Shown in pieces: positions 32,845 to 39,151 of a DNA stretch of 39,151 bases; position 1 is the first letter of the stretch; every line of letters starts with the position of its first letter. A model generated the notes under the pieces. The model had not been told where the DNA came from. It saw only the letters and a list, made by a program, of their open reading frames with translations, and made no database searches. Position numbers and translations under genes: made by a program. Source of the DNA: Alphaproteobacteria bacterium (GTDB lineage: Bacteria; Pseudomonadota; Alphaproteobacteria; Rickettsiales; Midichloriaceae); NCBI GenBank assembly GCA_013288625.1, contig JABDBN010000009.1, forward strand, positions 1-39,151, read 5' to 3'.

Positions 32845-33261
32845 TTACTTCCATAATGAGAACCTTCTGGTCATTTCGGAAACTTTATCCCAGTCACCAA
32901 ACAGCACGCATCCATAAAAGACTAGCTCCTCTTCGGAGCATCCTTTGGTTCTTTCAAGCTGCTCAAGATAGGTGCCCACTGTCATCGTGTTCACAAAAGC
33001 CGAATGCTTGATGTTGTGCTCACGCGCCTGATTTACTGTCTTTTTAATCTCTCCTGATTTAGCTCTGAGAATTATAAAAGGGATTTGCGATATGGCAGGA
33101 TACTTGTTGCCGTTTTTATCCTGATAGTCATCGAGCCTAAGCGCTTCGGTACCAATACTCGCGCCTAAGCCAATCGCCATATGCGCCAGGGCGTTTTTAG
33201 CAACGCCTGGCTCAATATCTTTATTAATAACCGCAACCAATTTGTTTGCAAAAGTACTCAT
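32845..33261 (-). CDS. DUF2000-family protein
   Basis: The 138-residue product fits the DUF2000 family, related to PTH2-like folds and of unknown role. It starts LVAVINKDIEPGVAKNALAHMAIGLG, given here as overlapping words (VINKDIEPG, NALAHMAIGLG), and ends with the conserved ELVFYGCVLFG block and TRRFSLWK. ATG 33261 is chosen over 33279 because GGAGG lies six bases upstream. It begins right after the MFS stop codon, so the two are co-translated. This suggests a functional link with the transporter, but none is known to me. Confidence 0.83.
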   Translation of the reverse strand: MSTFANKLVAVINKDIEPGVAKNALAHMAIGLGASIGTEALRLDDYQDKNGNKYPAISQIPFIILRAKSGEIKKTVNQAREHNIKHSAFVNTMTVGTYLEQLERTKGCSEEELVFYGCVLFGDWDKVSEMTRRFSLWK

Positions 33262-33262
33262 T

Positions 33263-34501
33263 TTAACCTCCAATTTCATTTAAGCTAACTGCTTTAGCAG
33301 GTGTCTGTACTAATTCTTGCAAGATTATTATAGCAAAACCTATGCTAGCTATGATAAGCGCTATAGGAATTACCGCCAATCCCGTAGAGAATGCCGATGC
33401 TGACTGCACCCCGCCAAAGACTTTGATCACCTGCCCTATCACCGAATGGAACATATAGCCAAAAGCCATGATGATCATGTTGGCCATAGCAGTTGTTAGC
33501 CCTACCTCATTTTCCTCAACATAAGTCGAAGCTTTGTAGATTGCAATTATTTGATAAGCACAGCAAATACCCACTATGATAAATACTGCAGTCATAACTG
33601 GAACACTACCTAACGCCCCTAAGATCATAAGAACAAAGCAAATAGCCATAATGACACCTGTGCCAGTTATTACTCCTAAGTGGCTTTGGCTTTTTTCACT
33701 GAGCATGCTTAATATTGGCCCACCAAAGCACATACCGATATACATCATAGATGGTAGGCTCGCCGCAACACCGCTATCAAAACCATAGGCTTGTTTCAAG
33801 AATTCAGTACCCCACACGTCGGCGAAACCTTCTAATGGCCCAACCATTAAGCCAGCAAAGATGCATATTGCCATTACTTTAGTATTGGATAACACCGATC
33901 TGATACCGGTAAAAACCGAAGTGGTTTCCTGTCTTTTGATATTAGGGACTAGCATATATGTTATGATACTTAAGGTCACACCTAGGGCAGCGAATATTCC
34001 AGCCACTGTTTTATATCCCATAGCAGAGCACATATAATTTACTGGAGCACCGCCATAGATAGCACCTATCAAGCCGATTGTCACAGAAAAACTCAACATG
34101 CGGGTAAAGCGCTGCTCGCTAAAGGTCAAACGTACGATTTTGAATACACCAAGGATAGCTGCTGCTGAACCAATTCCCACAAGTGCCCGACCTATAATTG
34201 GATACACCCAGTATTCCGCGAATATTATCGGCATTGTTCCGACCACCGTTAAAAGCATACAAATTGGCATAACTTTTTTAGGGCCATAGCGATCGAGCAT
34301 AATACCGATAGGCAAATGTAGCAAAGTGTAACCGATATAGTAGATACCGGAGAATTGGCCAAAGGTGGCCGCGTCAAAATTAAATTGCGCAATAAGATCA
34401 TTCATCATGATATTAGGCATGACGCGCAGGATGTATTGGTAAGCATAGAATATGGATGCAATCAACCAAATCATCCATGCAATGGTTCTTGAAGAAGACA
34501 T
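33263..34501 (-). CDS. Major facilitator superfamily transporter
   Basis: A 412-residue polytopic protein with about 12 membrane helices. The first segment, WMIWLIASIFYAYQYILRVMPN, is typical of MFS members from Legionella and Rickettsiales. The loop 2-3 signature appears as GIMLDRYGPKKVMP (G-x-x-x-D-R-x-G-x-K/R). The second half has the related loop PILSMLSEKSQSHLG. AGAGG precedes ATG 34501. A 19-codon open frame with an internal hairpin lies upstream (34568-34627). The substrate cannot be read from the sequence; MFS proteins of this group import nutrients or phosphorylated metabolites, or export small molecules. It is followed by a coupled DUF2000 gene. Confidence 0.92.
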   Translation of the reverse strand: MSSSRTIAWMIWLIASIFYAYQYILRVMPNIMMNDLIAQFNFDAATFGQFSGIYYIGYTLLHLPIGIMLDRYGPKKVMPICMLLTVVGTMPIIFAEYWVYPIIGRALVGIGSAAAILGVFKIVRLTFSEQRFTRMLSFSVTIGLIGAIYGGAPVNYMCSAMGYKTVAGIFAALGVTLSIITYMLVPNIKRQETTSVFTGIRSVLSNTKVMAICIFAGLMVGPLEGFADVWGTEFLKQAYGFDSGVAASLPSMMYIGMCFGGPILSMLSEKSQSHLGVITGTGVIMAICFVLMILGALGSVPVMTAVFIIVGICCAYQIIAIYKASTYVEENEVGLTTAMANMIIMAFGYMFHSVIGQVIKVFGGVQSASAFSTGLAVIPIALIIASIGFAIIILQELVQTPAKAVSLNEIGG

Positions 34502-34567
34502 AATAAAACCTCTAAGACTTAATTAGTGAAATGAAAAATAATGATGAGTTTTGGGTGTGAAATATGA

Positions 34568-34627
34568 CTAGCGGTTGGCACCGCCGAGGAGATTAAGAAC
34601 TAGAGATGTGAATGCTTTCTTTGTCAT
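34568..34627 (-). other. Possible leader peptide frame upstream of the MFS gene
   Basis: A minus-strand ATG (34627) opens 19 codons (MTKKAFTSLVLNLLGGANR) and stops 66 bases before the MFS ATG. A GCGGT-TGGC-ACCGC hairpin (34571-34584) falls at its stop. No Shine-Dalgarno is visible. The arrangement could be an attenuator-type leader or chance. The remainder of 34502-34693 is AT-rich with nothing else supported. Confidence 0.2.
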
Positions 34628-34693
34628 AATGATGAATTATAACACAGCACCTGCCAGTTGTCCAGCCCTATTTATAAAATACGAAAGAAAAAC

Positions 34694-37600
34694 TTAAGCT
34701 AGATCTCTACCCAGTTGATTTACCTCCTTCCCCGGAGATTCTAATTTTACTTGAGGAACCAAGGTTATTTGGGGGGGCTTCTGACTTGTAGCATCCGGTA
34801 TTGCTGCTGCTGAGGAATTGTGCTCGCTAACTCCTACAGCTCCAGCAAACGGCGGCACGTATGTTAGGCATAGTGGGATAGGCACAATCGGCATGAAAGC
34901 AAGAGTCAACGGATCCGAGCCAACATTATATATCCTTATCATTACACCATTATGATATGTGCATCTATAATTACGATACACCAAAGTCGGATCCGGAGGT
35001 GCTATCTCACCAACATACGGAGCTTCTGGCGCACTCTCAACTCCTGCTGACAAGGTTGCCAATGGGGAGGCCTCTTCTTGCTCAAGATCGTCTTCTTCAC
35101 AAAGCTCAAGCCGGCAAGTCGGAGGTTCATCTGGTAGTTGACATCCTCCAGAGTTATCCAGAATATGTTGGAATGCGTAATAGGCATTCCCACCAAATGC
35201 AAGATCATCGTTCTGTTTAATACGGGTTTTAATTTGCTTACAATCAGTTTCAATTCCTGCAACTTCATCGAGTGCTGCCAGCAAATCTTCTCTTTCAGTT
35301 GTATAATGAGATACTTTATCCTTAGGCCTTTTCCAATCTTCACCTAACCGATCCATAGCATCTAGCCTTGAAAGGCGCAATTTGGCTAACCTAGCGCCGA
35401 ATTTCATAGTATACTGTTCCAACAACTGCTCTTGAATGGTGATGGAATGCACCAGCCAAGTATAGTAACGCTGGTGATCTTTAAAAGAAATATCCGTGAT
35501 TTTCCTTAATGTCAGCTCGGCTTGCTTGTAATAGTTTAACGCTATTTTAAGATCAACAATCAGTTGCTTAGGATGTTTTGCACCATGGTTAAGATCATGA
35601 GCGACAATCGTACCGTAACTATCTCCCATTCCAGACAAAACTTTAAACTTAACCAGATGGTTATCAGACTGTTGCAGCATATCATGAAGCCCAACTATCG
35701 CCAATTTCACTCCATCTGCATCAAAAGCTCCCGGGCTAAGCTTTAATAAAAGTTGATTTAGATTGTTTGAAAGCGCAAGGTCAGCACTATTTTGTTCCAG
35801 TCTAACCATAGGTTGCGCATCAGGCATTTCCCCTTTGCCCTCGTCTTTCCTTTTTTTCTGCACTTCAGTTTTTGTCTTGAGATCTTTAGCTTTCTTAGCA
35901 TTTTTCTCTGCTAGCTTTTGCAAGCCTTTCTTTTTCCGCATGCCCTGGTCTTTCTGCTCCTTTTCCTTAAGAGCCTTTTTCTCCTTCTCTTTGTCAATAT
36001 CTTCCTGGTATTTTTTCAATTCTGCTTCGCTGAGAGCATTTGCATAATCAGCATCTACAGGAAGCCTATGCCCTGATAAGAATTCTAAATGAATAGCTTC
36101 GAGCTTTAGTCTTCTTAAATTGTTGCGGTCAATAACTTCTTCTACCGGAATGCCGTGTATAACTGTTGAAGACTCCTCTTCACCGTGTGTTAAAATATTA
36201 GCTTTATAGGTATTATAACTATCTAGTTCTTTTTTACCTTGTCGTTTAAAATAGAATTTTCTAACATATTCTTTTTCATTCTTATTTTCGCGATTATCAT
36301 TTAAGAAATTCAGGAGATCATTTTGCTTGTCAATAAGGCTGATTTGGAAATCAATGATTTGTTTTTTGAGTTCCATATCCTGACCTGCTTTCTCAAAGAG
36401 AATTTCGCAAAGAAGCAGTGCATGCTCTGATGCACTTATGACTATATGGATGTAGTTTTTAATGAAGATAAAATTATTTAAGAATTGGAAAAGTTGGCCG
36501 CCCCATACTTCCTGAAGCGCAGCAAGATTACCTACAAATTCATCTAGGTACTTTATACTCCTCATCACAAATGGAAGTGTAATATCAGTTTTACCACTTA
36601 TAAACACATCGTTTTTAACAGTATAACAATTGATTATATTTGCCAGTACAAGGGCTTTTAGCAGTGGATTTTGCCTACAGGTTTCATCATTATAAAGATC
36701 AAGCATCCCTGTCAAATCATCCGAAACTTGCTCAATACCTAATTCCATTTTGCGAGACCTCTGCTTGGCTTCAATTTTATCAAGCTCGTTAATAACATTG
36801 ACTAGCGGAAGAAGCTCCTTAGCAAATTCATCATTCCACAGCTTAAGAGATTCTTTATATCCTTGAATTAATTGGCTAGGTGCAAATTGAGCTTCTTGAT
36901 GGAAAATTCTTACTAAATCTCTATTCATAGACGGCCATAATCCTATAGCCACCGCAGAGTTTTGACTATAGAACTCAAGCATTCTAATTTGAATATTAAT
37001 AAGGTCTCTATTAATTTGAAAATAGACCCTGATAAAATCAGCGTCATGACGTATGGCTACTGCAAGCCTAAATTCCAAAAGAGTTTTCTCTATGTTATGC
37101 AAAAGCGTAGGAACATCTGAAAGAACACCATGCTTAATTTTAATAAGTCCATTTATTTCAGCAACCCATGTAACATAAATATCAGCTTGTTCCGGAAATT
37201 CAGTCGTCCCCATGAGTTTTTGATACAACCTAAAATTTTTAATTATAGATGAAGACTTATCCTGGGCTACATCACGAAAGCTCTCAAGCTGATTTGCGTT
37301 GTTAAAAACTGTTGCTAAAAAATTAGCATAGTTAGTAAATGTCAATTTACAATTATCAGCATCCTGCCCTTTAAGCGGCGCCAATATATGTAGTAGTTTA
37401 GAAAGGAAGACCTGGAATCTTGCTAAATTCGTGTTTTTAAAAACGTCCCTGAATGTTCTATCAGCTGCAGTAAATAGCTTGGGTAATTCAGCAGTTGCCG
37501 CAACAAATGTTTGTAATCTTTCCATATATAAAGGTTGTTCTTTATTTCTTTCTTTAGAGTGCTTTAAAGTCTGCCCCATGGCTTTGCTGCCCCCAAAGAA

Positions 37601-37834
37601 ATTGATCGTCGCGAAAGCATCAGTCACCGCATTGCATACAGTATAATATTGTTCGCCCAGTGAAGGTTTTAGAGTAGGTTTCCCTACCTCAGTTTTTAAC
37701 TCTGCAGGCTTAGGGGGCGCACTAGGTTGAGTAAAGGGCAGCTTAACATTATCCTTTTCAGAAATCGCTTGAGAAACTTCGTACAAAGGCTTTTTGCCTT
37801 CAGAACCACTTTTATCCAATAATTTCTTTTTCAT
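34694..37834 (-). CDS. Very large helical cytosolic protein with Lys/Glu coiled coil
   Basis: A 1046-residue protein with no recognised family. Residues 1-60 are Pro/Lys-rich and probably flexible. About 60-560 is helical, rich in Leu, Phe and Asn, without membrane segments. About 600-668 is an extremely charged coiled coil (KEKEKKALKEKEQKDQG, KNAKKAKDLKTKTEVQKKRK). About 680-850 looks TPR-like (DLKIALNYYKQAELTLRKI). The last ~160 residues contain an acidic patch (CEEDDLEQEEAS) and then a Pro/Val-rich beta-like segment (TLAFMPIVPIPLCLTYVPP). The ATG has only a weak ribosome-binding site. The size, eukaryote-like composition and lack of signal peptide would suit a type IV-secreted protein, but that is inference. 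Confidence 0.72.
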   Translation of the reverse strand: MKKKLLDKSGSEGKKPLYEVSQAISEKDNVKLPFTQPSAPPKPAELKTEVGKPTLKPSLGEQYYTVCNAVTDAFATINFFGGSKAMGQTLKHSKERNKEQPLYMERLQTFVAATAELPKLFTAADRTFRDVFKNTNLARFQVFLSKLLHILAPLKGQDADNCKLTFTNYANFLATVFNNANQLESFRDVAQDKSSSIIKNFRLYQKLMGTTEFPEQADIYVTWVAEINGLIKIKHGVLSDVPTLLHNIEKTLLEFRLAVAIRHDADFIRVYFQINRDLINIQIRMLEFYSQNSAVAIGLWPSMNRDLVRIFHQEAQFAPSQLIQGYKESLKLWNDEFAKELLPLVNVINELDKIEAKQRSRKMELGIEQVSDDLTGMLDLYNDETCRQNPLLKALVLANIINCYTVKNDVFISGKTDITLPFVMRSIKYLDEFVGNLAALQEVWGGQLFQFLNNFIFIKNYIHIVISASEHALLLCEILFEKAGQDMELKKQIIDFQISLIDKQNDLLNFLNDNRENKNEKEYVRKFYFKRQGKKELDSYNTYKANILTHGEEESSTVIHGIPVEEVIDRNNLRRLKLEAIHLEFLSGHRLPVDADYANALSEAELKKYQEDIDKEKEKKALKEKEQKDQGMRKKKGLQKLAEKNAKKAKDLKTKTEVQKKRKDEGKGEMPDAQPMVRLEQNSADLALSNNLNQLLLKLSPGAFDADGVKLAIVGLHDMLQQSDNHLVKFKVLSGMGDSYGTIVAHDLNHGAKHPKQLIVDLKIALNYYKQAELTLRKITDISFKDHQRYYTWLVHSITIQEQLLEQYTMKFGARLAKLRLSRLDAMDRLGEDWKRPKDKVSHYTTEREDLLAALDEVAGIETDCKQIKTRIKQNDDLAFGGNAYYAFQHILDNSGGCQLPDEPPTCRLELCEEDDLEQEEASPLATLSAGVESAPEAPYVGEIAPPDPTLVYRNYRCTYHNGVMIRIYNVGSDPLTLAFMPIVPIPLCLTYVPPFAGAVGVSEHNSSAAAIPDATSQKPPQITLVPQVKLESPGKEVNQLGRDLA

Positions 37835-37993
37835 ATAGGATCAATAATATCATTTTGGCAAATAATATAGCAGTATTTGCTTAAAAGCAACCAAATGTAT
37901 ACTAAATGTAAATGCAATTTTTATAGCTTGTAAATGATTTTCATAGCAGAATGAATATATAATCGTATTTCATAATATAGGCTGGTTAAAAGT

Positions 37994-38695
37994 ATGATAG
38001 TAATACGCAAATCCGAAGAGCGCGGGCGGACAAAAATGGACTGGCTCAACAGCAAACATAGCTTTAGCTTCGGCAATTATTATGACTCCCAGCATTCAGG
38101 GTATGGCTCTCTAAGGGTAATAAATGAAGATATAGTGTCGCCGGGGCAAGGCTTTGATATGCACGATCATAATAACATGGAGATTATATCCTATGTTATT
38201 TCAGGTTCGCTAACGCATAAAGACAGCCTGGGCAATGGGTCAACCATTGTACCTGGCGATGTCCAGCGCATGTCTGCCGGAAGAGGGATACTACATAGTG
38301 AGTTTAATGCCAGCGATAAAGAGCCGGTGCATTTCTTACAAATTTGGATACTGCCAGAAAGAAAAGGAATTGTGCCTAGTTATCAGCAAAAGAATTTTAG
38401 CAGCCAGCGTCAACCTGGAAAACTGTTATTAGTAGGTTCGCGAAATGGCCGCAATGACACAATTACCATACATCAGGATGTTGATATGTATGTACTCGAT
38501 CTGAACGCCGAGCAGTCCCTCACCTATAAAAGTGAAAAAGGGCGGCGACTGTGGGCGCAAATTGTGTCCGGCTCCATCTCAATAAACCAGCAAAATCTCA
38601 AGCAAGGCGATGGGGCAAGCATAACAGATATAGGCGATATTGTATTTACTGCAAAGGAAAAGGCGGAGATCATTATTTTCAGTTTTCCAAATTAA
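37994..38695 (+). CDS. Pirin-family (YhhW-like) cupin protein
   Basis: The 233-residue product is a bicupin of the pirin family; E. coli YhhW is a quercetin 2,3-dioxygenase and eukaryotic pirins are redox-sensing nuclear proteins. The N-terminal cupin carries the metal-binding set HDHNNMEIISYV near 55-66 (His-x-His), then QRMSAGRGILHSEFN near 92-106 with the third His and a Glu. The C-terminal cupin is degenerate, as usual. Length is typical. No strong ribosome-binding site precedes ATG 37994. A palindromic repeat begins at its stop. The true substrate in this organism is unknown. Confidence 0.93.
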   Translation: MIVIRKSEERGRTKMDWLNSKHSFSFGNYYDSQHSGYGSLRVINEDIVSPGQGFDMHDHNNMEIISYVISGSLTHKDSLGNGSTIVPGDVQRMSAGRGILHSEFNASDKEPVHFLQIWILPERKGIVPSYQQKNFSSQRQPGKLLLVGSRNGRNDTITIHQDVDMYVLDLNAEQSLTYKSEKGRRLWAQIVSGSISINQQNLKQGDGASITDIGDIVFTAKEKAEIIIFSFPN

Positions 38696-38898
38696 AAATT
38701 TAATATATTAACAGTTGCACTCTTGATTTTTCATTAGTACACTGAAAAACTCAGAATCGAAAATTATGTCTACTGGCCGTCATTGCGAGGAGCGCCAGCG
38801 ACGCGGCAACCCAGTCTTGAGGCTGGTGGAAAAGTAATAATGTAGCTACGCATTCCTGCGTCCGCCTCCGCCAAGGCTACGCTCGTGCTCGGAATGAC
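38695..38898. repeat. Chimeric palindromic repeat, copy 4
   Basis: The 5' flank (AATTTAATATATTAACA, ACTCAGAATCGA) matches the flank of copy 1. The left arm (38778 on, GTCATTGCGAGGAGCG, then GACGCGGCAACCCAGTCTT) is the classic form. The right arm is different: its reverse complement begins GTCATTCCGAGCACGAGCG, a second palindrome type. The element therefore looks like a recombinant of two repeat families. It starts at the pirin stop codon, just as copy 1 starts next to the ubiB stop. Confidence 0.68.
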
Positions 38899-38904
38899 AT
38901 CAAT

Positions 38905-39151
38905 CTATCTATAAAAAATAAAATAAACCAAAAGGTAGAGAAGGATAAACAGGCTTAGGCTTATGTAGAGTACGAGTTTACCCGGCATAAACTCCTTATC
39001 GGTAATCAGGTTATCGCTGGCCACAGACGCCAGCTTATTATTTTTGGCCAGCTTCAGGCGGTCAATGAAATCCTTTTCGTTTAGCCCAAGCTGCTTAGCG
39101 TAATGTTTGATATAACCTATAATGTATGCTTCTGATGGAAGATTTTTGCGA
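38905..39151 (-). CDS. RodZ-like helix-turn-helix membrane protein, C-terminal part (truncated by window edge)
   Basis: The minus strand is open from the window edge to a TAG at 38905-38907, giving 81 residues. It begins LPSEAYIIGYIKHYAKQLGLNE in parts (LPSEAYI, YIKHYAKQLGL), which closely matches the end of the RodZ/YfgA-type HTH_25 domain (L-P-x-x-A-Y-x-x-G-F/Y-x-x-x-Y-A-x-x-L-G-L). A polar linker and a single membrane helix (LVLYISLSLFILLYLLVYFIF) follow, then the stop. RodZ links MreB to the elongasome, so the gene is thematically related to mreD and mrdA. It has almost no periplasmic domain, unlike typical RodZ. The 5' half lies outside the window. Confidence 0.75.
   Translation of the reverse strand, partial: RKNLPSEAYIIGYIKHYAKQLGLNEKDFIDRLKLAKNNKLASVASDNLITDKEFMPGKLVLYISLSLFILLYLLVYFIFYR

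Noticed and set aside
35763..36047. A Phe/Ser-rich 94-codon plus-strand frame resembling a membrane protein
   Set aside because: It is the reverse complement of the Lys/Glu coiled coil of the 1046-residue protein.

Overview
The window looks like a chromosomal segment of an intracellular alphaproteobacterium, most likely of the order Rickettsiales. Supporting signs are moderately AT-rich DNA, an alphaproteobacterial-type cytochrome c1, a phasin, two relics of the alphaproteobacterial gene transfer agent (GTA), an Rpn-type PD-(D/E)XK protein, ankyrin and leucine-rich-repeat proteins, and GTCATTGCGAGG-type palindromic repeats between genes. A large-genome amoeba or protist symbiont (for example a Midichloriaceae-like lineage) would fit, but the family assignment is inference. 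I found no rRNA, tRNA, CRISPR array or intact insertion sequence.

Layout. 1-2.4 kb: ubiB, a palindromic repeat, and a GTA-type NlpC/P60 peptidase. 2.4-9 kb: a 1094-residue protein with a phosphoinositide-kinase-like signature followed by about 23 copies of a 16-residue repeat, then two paralogous membrane proteins on the opposite strand. 9-13 kb (minus): mreD-mrdA for cell elongation, preceded by a membrane-anchored GTA TIM-barrel protein. 13.2-16.4 kb (plus): four tandem paralogs that all end in a CaaX-like tetrapeptide, then a hydrophilic protein. 16.4-22.9 kb: an LRR protein, a phasin with a Trp/Asn-rich N-terminus, glmS, a DUF1328 miniprotein and a 698-residue membrane protein. 23-26.7 kb: petC-cutA without petA or petB, a decayed DUF1016 nuclease gene, ogt and an Rpn protein. 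26.8-32.8 kb: three related proteins (two with ankyrin-like repeats, one shortened) surrounding a secreted small protein, a two-gene unit that includes a third member of the 5.8-9 kb membrane family, and a glycine-zipper lipoprotein. 32.8-39.2 kb: an MFS-DUF2000 operon, a 1046-residue helical protein, a pirin and the 3' end of a RodZ-like gene.

Housekeeping genes (ubiquinone synthesis, cytochrome bc1, amino-sugar synthesis, cell shape, DNA repair) therefore sit singly or in pairs between lineage-specific, often duplicated, host-interaction-like genes. Conserved operons are split: mreD-mrdA has no mreBC or rodA beside it, petC has no petAB, and the GTA genes are scattered.

The most interesting candidates are the tandem family with an invariant Cys four residues from the C-terminus (possible host prenylation), the kinase-like protein with a 16-residue repeat and an S/T-P-V-K tail (possible effector), and two undescribed paralogous membrane-protein families. 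All functional statements about these are hypotheses drawn from reading the sequence.
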